From NCBI GenBank assembly GCA_937936705.1, contig CALHCP010000160.1:1-35088 (forward strand): a stretch of 35,088 nucleotides of DNA, written 5' to 3'. The stretch's first letter is position 1, and every line of letters starts with the position of its first letter. Shown here in pieces: positions 7,580-16,399 of the stretch. Source of the stretch: an uncultured cyanobacterium. Its GTDB lineage: Bacteria; Cyanobacteriota; Cyanobacteriia; Gloeomargaritales; Gloeomargaritaceae. The notes beneath the pieces are model-generated. The model saw only the letters and a program-made list of their open reading frames with translations, was not told where the DNA came from and made no database searches. A program made the position numbers and the translations under genes.

Positions 7580-9730
7580 ATGAACGACGCTGCTCCCCTG
7601 CCCTTGGGGCATCCCAGCCACTTTCTCAACCGGGAAAAAAGCTGGTTGTATTTCAACGACCGGGTTCTCCACGAAGCCCTTGACCCCCGCACCCCTCTGC
7701 TCGAGCAGGTGAAATTTTTGGCGATTTTCAGCACCAACCTGGATGAGTATTTTATGGTGCGCATTGATGCCTTACGGGATCAGGTAAAAGCCCAGGTCAC
7801 CACCCCCACCCCGGACGGCCTCACCCCCCAGCAACAACTGGATTTGATCAGCGCCCACCTGGTACCGGTGGTGACCCAGCAACACGATTATTTCGCCCAA
7901 CAGCTCTGTCCCCGCTTGGCGGCGGCCGGGATCGTCATTGCCGATTACCCCAGCCTCACCCCGGAGCAGCAGGCCTACCTGCACAACGACTTTATGCGGC
8001 AGGTGTTCCCCATTTTGACCCCCCTAGCCGTGGACCCCGGCCACCCGTTTCCCTATGTGTCCAACCTGAGTTTGAATCTGGCGGTCTTGCTGCAGGATTT
8101 GAAAACCGGCCAGCACCATTTCGCCCGGGTGAAAGTCCCCACCAAAGCCGCTGCCAACCCCGGTGGCAAGGCTCTCAAGCGGTTTGTCACCCTGCCGGAG
8201 CCGTTGCGTCCGCCGGGGGTGCGTTGGTTGGGGGTACCCCTAGAGCAGGTGATCGGCCACAATTTGGCGGCTCTGTTCCCCGGCATGGCCTTGGTGGGGT
8301 GGTATCCCTTTCGGGTGACCCGGGATGCGGATTTGGAAATCCGGGAAGATGAAGCGGGCGACCTCCTGGCAGAAATCGAAAAAGAAGTGCGCAGCCGCCG
8401 CTATGGCCGGGATGCCACCCGTTTGGAAATTGTCAAAGGCACCCCCGAATTGGTGCGGGAAACCCTCATCCAAGGGTTAAAAATTGAGGCTCCCTGGGTG
8501 TACGAGCTGGATACGTTACTGAATCTGGGGGATTTGATGGAGCTGGCGTTTTTGCCCTACCCGGAACTGCGCGACCCGGATTGGACCCCGGTCCTGCCCA
8601 CCCTGTTTGAGGAAAAAGCCTACAACGAAACCCTCGACGGCGTGGACTGGTTCGCCCTGATTCAGCAGGGGGATGTGTTAGTCCATCATCCTTACCATTC
8701 CTTTGCCGGTACGGTGGAGCGGTTTATTGCTCAGGCGGCGGCCGACCCGGACGTGCTGGGTATTAAAATGACCCTGTACCGCACCTCCGGCGATTCGCCG
8801 ATTGTGCAGTCGTTGATCACGGCGGCAGAAAACGGCATCCAGGTGGCGGTGCTGGTGGAACTCAAAGCCCGTTTCGATGAAGAAAATAATATCCTCTGGG
8901 CCAGACGCTTGGAACAGGCGGGGGTGCATGTGGTGTACGGGTTGATCGGCCTGAAAACCCACAGCAAAGTGGCCTTGGTGGTGCGGCGGGAAGGGGAAAA
9001 CATTCGCCGTTACATGCACTTGGGCACGGGCAATTACAACTCCAAAACCGCCCGGATTTACACGGATTTGGGCATTTTGACCTGCCGGGATGACCTGGCT
9101 GCCGATGTGACCGAGTTGTTTAATTTCTTGACCGGCTATTCCCGCCAACGGCATTACCGGCAACTCTTGGTGGCGCCGGTGAATATGCGGGAGGAAATGG
9201 TGCGGTTGATCCGCCAAGAGGCCGAATATGCCCGGGCAGGGCAACCGGCGCGCATTTTTGCCAAAATGAATGCCCTTGCCGACACCGCCATCATTTTAGA
9301 ACTCTACCAAGCCGCCCAAGCGGGGGTAGAAATTCGCCTGCTGGTGCGGGGGATGTGTACCCTGCGCCCGGGAGTGCCCGGCCTGAGCGAGAGGATTCAG
9401 GTGGTGAGCATCATCGGCCGGTTTTTGGAACATTCGCGCGTGTTTTGGTTCCACAATAACGGCCAAGAAAATCTGTACATTGGCAGTGCCGACTGGCGGA
9501 CGCGCAACTTGGATCGGCGGGTAGAAGCGATTACGCCGGTGTTGGATGCTACCGTTAAACAGCAACTGCAAGACATTATGGAACTGATGTGGCGTGACAA
9601 CCGCCAAGCCTGGGATTTACAGCCCGATGGTACCTATGTCCAGCGGCAGCCCGCCCCCGGCGAACCGGAACGGGGTTCCCATGCCCTCCTGATGCAGCGA
9701 GCCTTGGCGGAAGCGACACCGGTGGTGTAG
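7580..9730 (+). CDS. ppk: Polyphosphate kinase PPK1
   Basis: It reversibly polymerises the gamma-phosphate of ATP into inorganic polyphosphate. The 716-residue length is normal. The N-terminal domain begins HFLNREKSWLYFNDRVL, then LDEYFMVR. The two catalytic phospholipase-D-like domains carry the histidines in LKTHSKVALV (the expected phospho-acceptor) and FLEHSRVFW, plus RYMHLGTGNYN and YIGSADWRTRNLDRR. I chose ATG 7580, which has AGGTGA about 5 bp upstream, over an in-frame GTG at 7556. It converges on a secreted 5'-nucleotidase, so two phosphate-metabolism genes meet tail to tail. Confidence 0.95.
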   Translation: MNDAAPLPLGHPSHFLNREKSWLYFNDRVLHEALDPRTPLLEQVKFLAIFSTNLDEYFMVRIDALRDQVKAQVTTPTPDGLTPQQQLDLISAHLVPVVTQQHDYFAQQLCPRLAAAGIVIADYPSLTPEQQAYLHNDFMRQVFPILTPLAVDPGHPFPYVSNLSLNLAVLLQDLKTGQHHFARVKVPTKAAANPGGKALKRFVTLPEPLRPPGVRWLGVPLEQVIGHNLAALFPGMALVGWYPFRVTRDADLEIREDEAGDLLAEIEKEVRSRRYGRDATRLEIVKGTPELVRETLIQGLKIEAPWVYELDTLLNLGDLMELAFLPYPELRDPDWTPVLPTLFEEKAYNETLDGVDWFALIQQGDVLVHHPYHSFAGTVERFIAQAAADPDVLGIKMTLYRTSGDSPIVQSLITAAENGIQVAVLVELKARFDEENNILWARRLEQAGVHVVYGLIGLKTHSKVALVVRREGENIRRYMHLGTGNYNSKTARIYTDLGILTCRDDLAADVTELFNFLTGYSRQRHYRQLLVAPVNMREEMVRLIRQEAEYARAGQPARIFAKMNALADTAIILELYQAAQAGVEIRLLVRGMCTLRPGVPGLSERIQVVSIIGRFLEHSRVFWFHNNGQENLYIGSADWRTRNLDRRVEAITPVLDATVKQQLQDIMELMWRDNRQAWDLQPDGTYVQRQPAPGEPERGSHALLMQRALAEATPVV

Positions 9731-9738
9731 GGGCAGGG

Positions 9739-11376
9739 TTAGTTGGTGATCCGTCCCAAACGCGGCGGCGCCAGGGGCGACCGGCTGCGGAAATAGGCTT
9801 CCAACGCCACCAGGTCCACCACTCCCCCCCGGCGGTCTTGGCCTTGCCGCAGTACCGTGAAATTGTCCCCGCCGTCGGCCAAAAAGCTATTGACCGTTAC
9901 CCGATAGGTCTGGGTGGGAACCAGGGGCTGACCGTTGAGGGTGATGCTCTGCACCCGCTGACCGGCAGGCGCGGCGGCTGACCAGCGGTAGGCAAAGCCC
10001 TGGGATACCTGCAAAATCCGGTTTTGCCCCACCACCGGATTATCAAATTGCTGTTCCAACAGGTCTTTAATCTGCGCGCCCGTCAGGGTCATCGTCACCA
10101 AATTATTGCCAAAAGGTTGCACCGCAAAGGCTTGCCCGTAGGTGACATTGCCCGCCGATAGCTCCGCCCGAATCCCCCCCGGATTCATGAACGCCACTAC
10201 CGCGCCGCCCTGGTCGGGGGCTTGCGTCGCCGCCAACTGGGCATCGGCAATCAAATTGCCCAGGGGCATTTCCCCGCTGGCGCTCGCCGTCCGCAGTAAA
10301 TCCGCCGTCAGCTGACCGATCACCCGATTCGCCAGGGGGTCCGCCAGGGCTTTGTACTGATTGATCAAACGGGTGAGCGCCCTATCTTTCGGCACATCTT
10401 GGGTGACGATCCGGTTATTCGCCGCAACGGCACGCACATCCCGAGTCCGCCGGTCCAGCGTCAGGTGAATCTCCGTCACCAACCGGCCAAAGGAAGCGGC
10501 ACTCGTAACCACCCGCCCATCCAACACACAGTTATAGGCTTGGTGGGTATGGCCGGTGATGAACAAATCCACCTCCGGGTCGGTGCGTTTGACAATGTCC
10601 ACAATTGCCCCCGACAACTGCGGGCATTCATTGTAGCCCCCCGTCGGCAAACCGCCCTCATGCACCAGCACCACAATGGCTTTAATCCCTTGCTTTTTTA
10701 ATTCGGGCACCAGGGCATTGACCGTATCGGCTTCATTTTGGAAGCGCAGCCCCACAATCCCTTTTGGGGAAACAATTTTGGGAGTGTCTGCCAAGGTCAT
10801 GCCGATGAAGGCAATTTTCACCCCGTCAAAGGTATAGATTTTATAGGGGGGTAAAATCGGTTGACCACTTTTTTCATCGATCACATTCGCCGCCAGATAT
10901 TGAAACTTAGCGCCGCCAAACCGTGGCCGCTGGCCACAGCCATCTTGAGGATGACAGCCGCCTTTTTGTAACCGCAGCAGTTCGACATAACCCTGGTCAA
11001 ATTCATGGTTGCCCACCGCATTCACCGCCATTTGCATGGCATCCAGGGCTTGAATCGTCGGTTCATCGTGGAACAAAGCCGAAAGTAAAGGGGTTGCCCC
11101 AATGGCATCACCGGCCGAGACCAGTAAAGTGCGGGGATTTTTTTGGCGCAATTGCCGGATATGGGTGGCTAAATATTCCGCACCCCCGGCGGGAATGCGT
11201 TGACCGTCCGGCATCGTAAAAGTTAAATTGGCAGGCTCTAAATTACCGTGAAAATCGTTGAGAGCGATTAATTGCACCGACAGGGGTTCCCCTTGAGCCA
11301 CCAGCACCGGCGTCAGCCCTAAAGTCAATAAGAGGGAGCATAAAGCCACCCCCAGGATTTTCACAATCCGATTCAT
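9739..11376 (-). CDS. Secreted 5'-nucleotidase/2',3'-cyclic phosphodiesterase family protein
   Basis: A periplasmic or extracellular enzyme of 545 residues that probably strips phosphate from nucleotides. It has a signal peptide (about residues 1-27). The N-terminal dimetal metallophosphatase domain has LNDFHGN, SAGDAIG, GNHEFD, LVHEGG and TGHTHQAY. The C-terminal 5'-nucleotidase domain has GNLIADA, NPGGIRAEL, VQPFGNNL and SFLADGGDNF. All expected metal ligands are present. The family includes UshA, but the substrate cannot be fixed. The closeness to ppk fits phosphate economy, though I see no clear Pho box upstream. A TAAAAT is present on the minus strand at 11417-11412. Confidence 0.93.
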   Translation of the reverse strand: MNRIVKILGVALCSLLLTLGLTPVLVAQGEPLSVQLIALNDFHGNLEPANLTFTMPDGQRIPAGGAEYLATHIRQLRQKNPRTLLVSAGDAIGATPLLSALFHDEPTIQALDAMQMAVNAVGNHEFDQGYVELLRLQKGGCHPQDGCGQRPRFGGAKFQYLAANVIDEKSGQPILPPYKIYTFDGVKIAFIGMTLADTPKIVSPKGIVGLRFQNEADTVNALVPELKKQGIKAIVVLVHEGGLPTGGYNECPQLSGAIVDIVKRTDPEVDLFITGHTHQAYNCVLDGRVVTSAASFGRLVTEIHLTLDRRTRDVRAVAANNRIVTQDVPKDRALTRLINQYKALADPLANRVIGQLTADLLRTASASGEMPLGNLIADAQLAATQAPDQGGAVVAFMNPGGIRAELSAGNVTYGQAFAVQPFGNNLVTMTLTGAQIKDLLEQQFDNPVVGQNRILQVSQGFAYRWSAAAPAGQRVQSITLNGQPLVPTQTYRVTVNSFLADGGDNFTVLRQGQDRRGGVVDLVALEAYFRSRSPLAPPRLGRITN

Positions 11377-11462
11377 AATCAGATGGTTCCGCCTCGCCCG
11401 CCTGCGCCCTTATTTTAGCCTAAGTATTGGGAACGCCCGCATCCACCGGGAAAATTGCTCTC

Positions 11463-11590
11463 GGGCACCTCTATTGATGGGAGCCCAGCGGCAATTCTCT
11501 GGCCAGAACGCCCCAATGACGGAAAACCACAGCGGGGAGTGCCCCCCTGCGACCGCTAATTCTAAATTAGAATTCTTAATAGAGGTTTCC
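11463..11590. repeat. Hairpin repeat/MITE-like element (R2)
   Basis: This 128-bp element begins GGGCACCTCTATT and ends AATAGAGGTTTCC, near-perfect terminal inverted repeats (11 of 13). Its first 100 bp or so match the copy at 30853 with only scattered substitutions. Internally it holds AGCGGGG..CCGCT and a perfect palindromic stretch ATTCTAAATTAGAAT that is absent from the other copy. It codes for nothing. Its last base is the first base, on the plus strand, of the EVE gene's stop codon (TAG on minus). Confidence 0.75.
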
Positions 11591-12051
11591 TATAGCTTCA
11601 ATCCCGTTTTCGCGGCAATATCCAGGGCAATTTCCCTAGAGACAGGCATGACCGACAAACGATTGCCCGGGCGCAGCAGTAAGAAATCGGCGGGCTGATA
11701 ATATCGCCGCAAATCCGCCAAGGTCAGGGGTGGGGCACAGGTTTGCAGATAACTCACCGCCACCGTCCACCAGCGGGGGTTATTCTCAGGGGATTTCGGG
11801 TCGTAATAGGGGCTGTGGGGGTCAAATTGGCTGGGGTCGGCCAAGTTAATTTGGCTGATTTCCATCAAGCCAAAAATGCCCGGCGGGTCCGCATGGGAAT
11901 GGTAAAAAAATGCCCGTTCCCCCGGCTGCATCTGCCGCAAAAAATTGCGGGCTTGGTAATTGCGAACCCCGTCCCAAATCGTGCGACCATCCCGTTTGAG
12001 GTCATCAATGCTGTAAACTTTGGGTTCGGATTTCATCAACCAATAGGCCAT
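11590..12051 (-). CDS. EVE-domain protein (thymocyte nuclear protein 1-like)
   Basis: A 153-residue single-domain protein. The EVE (PUA-like) fold is recognised from MAYWLMKSEPKVYSIDDL at the start, then TIWDGVRNYQARNFLR and GERAFFYHSHADPPGIFG. Near the end, FLLRPGNRLSVMPVS forms another conserved strand. EVE domains bind modified bases in DNA or RNA; some family members occur in antiphage systems, but stand-alone copies like this are common in cyanobacteria and their role is unclear. No partner gene sits beside it. The gene lies between two repeat elements, and its stop codon overlaps the end of one. Confidence 0.93.
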   Translation of the reverse strand: MAYWLMKSEPKVYSIDDLKRDGRTIWDGVRNYQARNFLRQMQPGERAFFYHSHADPPGIFGLMEISQINLADPSQFDPHSPYYDPKSPENNPRWWTVAVSYLQTCAPPLTLADLRRYYQPADFLLLRPGNRLSVMPVSREIALDIAAKTGLKL

Positions 12052-12052
12052 C

Positions 12053-12204
12053 GGTTACCTCTACATAGCCGTACTCATTCGGATGAAGACGCCCAATTGG
12101 GGCGGCCGGGCACTACCCCGTTTGGGTTTTCACTCCCCTCTCCCGTTCTGGAACAGGGGCGGGGGCAAAAGGGTCCTCAATCCCACCCATAGCGCCATAT
12201 CGCA
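12053..12204. other. Gene-free spacer upstream of the EVE gene
   Basis: This is the part of the 374-bp gap between the EVE gene and dapA that R3 does not cover. It begins CGGTTACCTCTA, which resembles the inner end of R2 read on the opposite strand, so it may be a decayed repeat copy. It is rich in C runs and has no credible reading frame. The promoter of the EVE gene should lie here, but I cannot point to one. Confidence 0.4.
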
Positions 12205-12352
12205 ATCCTACCTGAGTTGAGAATGGCAGTCGCCGGGGCGCAGCGCTCGTCTTCGGTTCTCCGTAATCTCTGGATGCTCACGGGGAGATTTTCGGTTGGT
12301 TGGCAGCAGGTTTGGCACCAGGTTTGAACAATTTGAATAAATAGAGGTGCCC
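12205..12352. repeat. Hairpin repeat/MITE-like element (R3)
   Basis: The copy carries the family core GCAGTCGCCGGGGCGC followed by TCGGTTCTCCGT, and ends in AATAGAGGTGCCC, the exact reverse complement of the left end of R2. Bases 12255-12299 match 23668-23712 (R4) at 42 of 45 positions. The left 31 bp match R1b. It is oriented opposite to R2 and lies 74 bp upstream of dapA. Confidence 0.7.
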
Positions 12353-12425
12353 TTTACGATAAACTCTAGTGCAGATCGTTTGGGGTCAACCCGGTGTGCT
12401 GTGTTTTGCTGGTGGGTAATGCGTC

Positions 12426-13334
12426 GTGAGTAAACCGGAAATGCCCCGCTTTGGGCGAGTGATTACGGCCATGGTCACGCCGTTTAGCCCCGATGGGCAA
12501 GTGGATTACGCGGTGGCCGAACGATTAGCTGTGCATCTGGTGGCCAATGGCAGTGACGGTCTGGTGGTGGCGGGCACCACAGGGGAATCCCCTACCTTGA
12601 CCTGGGAAGAAGAATACGAGTTGTTCCGGGTGGTGCAGCGGGCAGTGGGGCAGCAAGTGCCGGTGCTGGCGGGCACGGGCGCCAACAGTACCCGCGAGGC
12701 GGTGGCAGCGACGGTGAAGGCGGCCGAATTGGGGCTGGATGGCAGTTTACAGGTGGTTCCCTACTACAACAAACCCCCGCAGGCCGGCTTGGTGGCTCAT
12801 TTCCGCGCCATTGCCCAGGCGGTGCCCGATTTCCCGCTCATGCTCTACAACATTCCGGGGCGGACGGGGGTGAATCTGCTGCCGGAAACCGTGGCCGAAT
12901 TAGTCCAGAATGCAGCGAATATCGTGGCCATCAAAGAAGCCAGTGGGAATCTGGAACAGGTGGCTCACCTGCGGCAGTTGGTGCCCGCCGAGCGGTTGGA
13001 TATTTATTCTGGGGATGATAGCCTGACCCTGCCCTTGCTGGCGCTGGGCGCCGTGGGCGTGGTCAGTGTTGCCAGTCATCTGGTGGGGGGCGCGATTCAA
13101 GCCATGGTGCAGGCCTTTCTCCAGGGACATCCCGAAACCGCCCAGGAACGCTACAATGAAATCTATCCACTCTGTAAAGCCCTGTTTACCAGCACCAACC
13201 CGATTCCGGTCAAACGCGCTCTGGAGTTGGCGGGCTGGCCGGTGGGTGCCCCGCGATTACCCTTGGTCAGGGCTACACCCGCAGTGGAACAGATTTTGCG
13301 CCCCGTGATGCAGAAGTTGCATCTGTTGGCCTGA
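12426..13334 (+). CDS. dapA: 4-hydroxy-tetrahydrodipicolinate synthase
   Basis: It condenses pyruvate with aspartate semialdehyde, the first committed step to lysine and diaminopimelate for peptidoglycan. The 302-residue TIM-barrel protein has the GTTGESPTL motif at 50-58 (the Thr pair at 51-52), the catalytic Tyr at 141 in YNIPGRTG and the Schiff-base Lys at 170 in IKEASGN. All catalytic residues are present. It starts at a GTG at 12426. The neighbour downstream is rnj, a pairing also seen in Synechocystis (slr0550-slr0551). Confidence 0.96.
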   Translation: MSKPEMPRFGRVITAMVTPFSPDGQVDYAVAERLAVHLVANGSDGLVVAGTTGESPTLTWEEEYELFRVVQRAVGQQVPVLAGTGANSTREAVAATVKAAELGLDGSLQVVPYYNKPPQAGLVAHFRAIAQAVPDFPLMLYNIPGRTGVNLLPETVAELVQNAANIVAIKEASGNLEQVAHLRQLVPAERLDIYSGDDSLTLPLLALGAVGVVSVASHLVGGAIQAMVQAFLQGHPETAQERYNEIYPLCKALFTSTNPIPVKRALELAGWPVGAPRLPLVRATPAVEQILRPVMQKLHLLA

Positions 13335-13400
13335 AAGTTTCGCTCCCGTTGGGGGTGAATGGTGCTCGTTCGTCCTATTTACCGTTGAGTGAAGGAGTCT

Positions 13401-15179
13401 ATGACCAAAACCCATTCCCAGACCACGCCTACCCTGAAAATCATTCCGTTGGGGGGTCTGCACGAAATCGGCAAAAACACCTGTGTCTTTGAGATCAACG
13501 ATGAAATTCTCCTGTTAGATGCGGGGTTGGCCTTTCCTACGGAATCTATGCACGGGGTACAGGTGGTGCTGCCGGATTTGACCTACCTGCGGGAAAACCG
13601 CCACAAAATCAAAGGGATGATCATCACCCACGGGCACGAAGACCACATCGGCGGCATTCCCTTCCATCTGCAACAAATTGACATTCCCATCATGTATGGC
13701 CCCCGTCTGGCGATTGCCCTGCTGCAAGCCAAGCTGGAAGAAGCCGGGGTGGCCAATCGCACCCAACTGCATACCGTCGGCCCGCGGGATTTTGTGCGGA
13801 TTGGCAATTCCTTCCTGGTGGAATTTATCCGTAATACGCACTCGATTGCCGATAGCTTTACGGTAGCATTACATACTCCCGTGGGGGTGGTCATCCACAC
13901 GGGTGATTTTAAGATGGATCACACTCCCATTGACGGCGAACGGTTTGACCTGCAACGCCTGGCGGAACACGGCGAAAAGGGGGTGCTGTGTTTGATGAGT
14001 GATTCCACCAATGCGGAAGTAGCCGGGTTTACGCCGTCGGAACGGGCGGTGATTCCGGGGTTAGACCGGGCGTTTAGCGAAGCGCCGGGGCGGTTGTTGG
14101 TGACGACGTTTGCCTCCTCGGTGCATCGGGTGAATATCATTTTGCAGTTGGCACAAAAACACAAACGCAAGGTTTCGGTGTTGGGACGTTCCATGCTGAA
14201 TGTGATCGCCCATGCCCGCACTTTAGGGTATATTCAATGTCCTGACGATTTACTGCAACCGCTACACGTGATCCGGCATTTACCCGATGACCAAGTGGTG
14301 ATTTTAACCACGGGTTCCCAGGGGGAGCCGTTGTCGGCTTTGACGCGGATTGCCAACCGGGAGCATAAGGATATTCAAATTCGCCCCACCGATACGGTGG
14401 TGTTTTCGGCCAACCCGATTCCCGGCAACACGATTGCGGTGGTGAATACCATTGACAAGTTGATGGCGCAGGGGGCGAAGGTGATCTACGGCAAGGAGCG
14501 GGGGATTCACGTGTCCGGGCATGGCTGTCAGGAGGATCAAAAACTGATGCTGGCGTTGACCAAACCCAAGTTTTTTGTGCCGATCCACGGGGAACACCGG
14601 ATGTTGGTCAAGCACAGCGAAACGGCGCAGGCGCTGGGTGTGCCCGCAGAAAATATCGTGATTGTGGACAACGGCGATGTGATCGAACTGACTCCCGACC
14701 GGATTCAGGTGGTCGGTCGGGTCAAGGCGGGCATCGAACTGGTGGACACCTCCGGGGATGGGGTGGTGGACGGCAAAGTTCTCAAAGAACGGCAACGCCT
14801 GGCGGATGACGGTGTGGTGACGGTGGCGGCCACGCTGGATACTCAGGGGCAACTGTTGGCGACTCCAGCGGTTCATGCCCGCGGTGTGGTGACGGCGATT
14901 GACCTGGGATTACTGCGGCAGCTGGTGCAGGAAACCCTGAGCCAAACGGTGCAGGAGCGTTGGTCGGAATTTGCCGTGAATGGGACGGATATTGACTGGA
15001 CGGGATTGCGGGAAGCGATGGAAGCGGCTCTGCAACGGCTAATCCGCCGGGAACTCAAAAGCCATCCCCTGTTGATTTTCCTGCTGCAAACGACGGCTCC
15101 GGCTGCCGCCAACGGCTCGGTCACGGAAGAGGTCAACCGGCGTACCCGCAAACGGCGCAGTGAAGTGGCTACGGTGTAA
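13401..15179 (+). CDS. rnj: Ribonuclease J
   Basis: A 5'-to-3' exo- and endoribonuclease for mRNA turnover and rRNA maturation in the cytoplasm. The 592-residue protein has the metallo-beta-lactamase motif HGHEDHIGG (His77, His79, Asp81, His82), then HTGDFKMD, the beta-CASP motifs SDSTNAE and GSQGEP, and IHGEHRML. A C-terminal domain of about 120 residues follows. I chose ATG 13401, which sits 5 bp after AAGGAG; an in-frame GTG at 13389 is less likely. The KRRSEV basic tail is unremarkable. The next gene begins 2 bp after the stop. Confidence 0.96.
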   Translation: MTKTHSQTTPTLKIIPLGGLHEIGKNTCVFEINDEILLLDAGLAFPTESMHGVQVVLPDLTYLRENRHKIKGMIITHGHEDHIGGIPFHLQQIDIPIMYGPRLAIALLQAKLEEAGVANRTQLHTVGPRDFVRIGNSFLVEFIRNTHSIADSFTVALHTPVGVVIHTGDFKMDHTPIDGERFDLQRLAEHGEKGVLCLMSDSTNAEVAGFTPSERAVIPGLDRAFSEAPGRLLVTTFASSVHRVNIILQLAQKHKRKVSVLGRSMLNVIAHARTLGYIQCPDDLLQPLHVIRHLPDDQVVILTTGSQGEPLSALTRIANREHKDIQIRPTDTVVFSANPIPGNTIAVVNTIDKLMAQGAKVIYGKERGIHVSGHGCQEDQKLMLALTKPKFFVPIHGEHRMLVKHSETAQALGVPAENIVIVDNGDVIELTPDRIQVVGRVKAGIELVDTSGDGVVDGKVLKERQRLADDGVVTVAATLDTQGQLLATPAVHARGVVTAIDLGLLRQLVQETLSQTVQERWSEFAVNGTDIDWTGLREAMEAALQRLIRRELKSHPLLIFLLQTTAPAAANGSVTEEVNRRTRKRRSEVATV

Positions 15180-15181
15180 CT

Positions 15182-16000
15182 ATGCGCCGGGAATTTGCCA
15201 GCCGGGCGGACTTGATTGCCTATGTGACCCAAGTCTTTCCGGGGGCAACGGGGGCGGTGAGTGAGACGGTAGGGGGGCGGACGGTTGCCCTAGAAAAGCT
15301 GGCCGCCCTGCAACCCGACCGTTACGGCCACTCCCGCAATGAGTTGGAGGGGGCGGTGACTCGGCTATCCCCCTACATTCGCCATGGGGTGCTGACGCTG
15401 GCGGAGGTGCGGGACCATCTCCAGGCGCAGGGGTATGCTTGGGCGGTGGTGGAACCCCTGCTCCGGCAATTGGCCTGGCGGGACTATTGGCAGCAATTGT
15501 ATGAACAATGGGGGGACGGGATTTGGGACGACCGGGAACCCTACAAAACCGGATTCACCGCCGCTGATTATGCCGATGAATTGCCGCAGGATATTATCAA
15601 CGGCACCACCAGCTTAGATTGTATGGATCATTTTAGTCGGGAATTGCAAACAACCGGGTATTTACACAACCACGCCCGCCTGTGGTTGGCTGCCTATATC
15701 ATCCATTGGCGTCGGGTGAAATGGCAGGCGGGGGCGCGTTGGTTTTTGAGTCATCTGTTAGACGGCGACCCGGCCAGTAATCAGCTCTCCTGGCAGTGGG
15801 TGGCGAGTACCTTTAGTGTGAAACCCTATTATTTTAATCAGGAAAATCTCGCCCGTTTTAGCCGGCGCAAATGGTGTGCCACCTGTCCCCACGCAGCCCA
15901 AACCTGCCCCTTTCGGGGGAGTTATGAACAGTTACACAAGCAACTCTTTCCCCATGCCGAAGCAAGCCACTCCAGCCGTCGTTTGGGTACACGGCGATAG
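15182..16000 (+). CDS. Photolyase/cryptochrome FAD-binding half, stand-alone
   Basis: This 272-residue protein corresponds to the C-terminal helical FAD-binding domain of DNA photolyases and cryptochromes, without the N-terminal alpha/beta domain. Visible motifs are RYGHSRNELEG, LSPYIRHGVLT, QLAWRDYWQ, TGYLHNHARLWLAAY and HLLDGDPASNQLSWQWVAS, the last two being core FAD-contact segments. The end has KWCATCPHAAQTCPF. Cys147, Cys232, Cys235 and Cys242 are spaced similarly to the four [4Fe-4S] ligands I recall for the iron-sulfur bacterial photolyase PhrB (350, 438, 441, 454). An iron-sulfur cluster is therefore plausible but inferred. It starts 2 bp after rnj, and the next gene, which resembles the missing N-terminal half, overlaps it by 77 bp. 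Confidence 0.85.
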   Translation: MRREFASRADLIAYVTQVFPGATGAVSETVGGRTVALEKLAALQPDRYGHSRNELEGAVTRLSPYIRHGVLTLAEVRDHLQAQGYAWAVVEPLLRQLAWRDYWQQLYEQWGDGIWDDREPYKTGFTAADYADELPQDIINGTTSLDCMDHFSRELQTTGYLHNHARLWLAAYIIHWRRVKWQAGARWFLSHLLDGDPASNQLSWQWVASTFSVKPYYFNQENLARFSRRKWCATCPHAAQTCPFRGSYEQLHKQLFPHAEASHSSRRLGTRR

Positions 16001-16385
16001 CCTCAGCCCCACCAATCCGGCTTTGCTCGCCAATCCGGGCGCACCGGCGGTGTGGGTCTGGGACGAGGAATTGTTGGCGCAATGGCAGATCAGCCGCAAG
16101 CGAATTGTGTTTATCTATGAATGTTTATTAGAATTACCCGTAGCCATTCGCCGGGGCAAGGTGGTGCCGGAAATCCGCCAATTTATGCAGGAACACGCTG
16201 CCCAAACAATCGTCACCACCGCCAGTCCGAGTCCGCGTTTCCGGGCAATTTGTCAAGAATTATCAGGTTCGTTTACTCTAGAAATTTTACCCATGCCGGC
16301 TTTGATCCCACCCCAAAAGCATCTGGATTTGCGGCGATTTTCCCGCTATTGGAAAGTGGCAGAAAAAGTGATTTATCCGCGTTAA
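15924..16385 (+). CDS. Photolyase N-terminal (alpha/beta) half, stand-alone
   Basis: The protein has 153 residues from ATG 15924, which has GGGGAG 3 bp upstream; GTG 15876 and ATG 15954 are also in frame. The sequence AVVWVHGDSLSPTNPAL, then AVWVWDEELL, the SRKRIVFIYECLLELP helix and TIVTTASPSPRF follow the pattern of the Rossmann-like N-terminal domain of photolyases. It ends RRFSRYWKVAEKVIYPR, where the linker to the FAD domain would begin. It lies downstream of, and overlaps, the FAD-binding half, so the domain order in the DNA is reversed relative to ordinary photolyases. The two may form a heterodimer. Identification as photolyase-related is by pattern only. Confidence 0.75.
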   Translation: MNSYTSNSFPMPKQATPAVVWVHGDSLSPTNPALLANPGAPAVWVWDEELLAQWQISRKRIVFIYECLLELPVAIRRGKVVPEIRQFMQEHAAQTIVTTASPSPRFRAICQELSGSFTLEILPMPALIPPQKHLDLRRFSRYWKVAEKVIYPR

Positions 16386-16399
16386 TTCGGCGACTGACG

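Noticed and set aside
11412-11417. TAAAAT on the minus strand as promoter of the 5'-nucleotidase, with a Pho box
   Set aside because: No -35 element at the right distance and no tandem Pho-box repeats are visible, so it was not listed as a feature.
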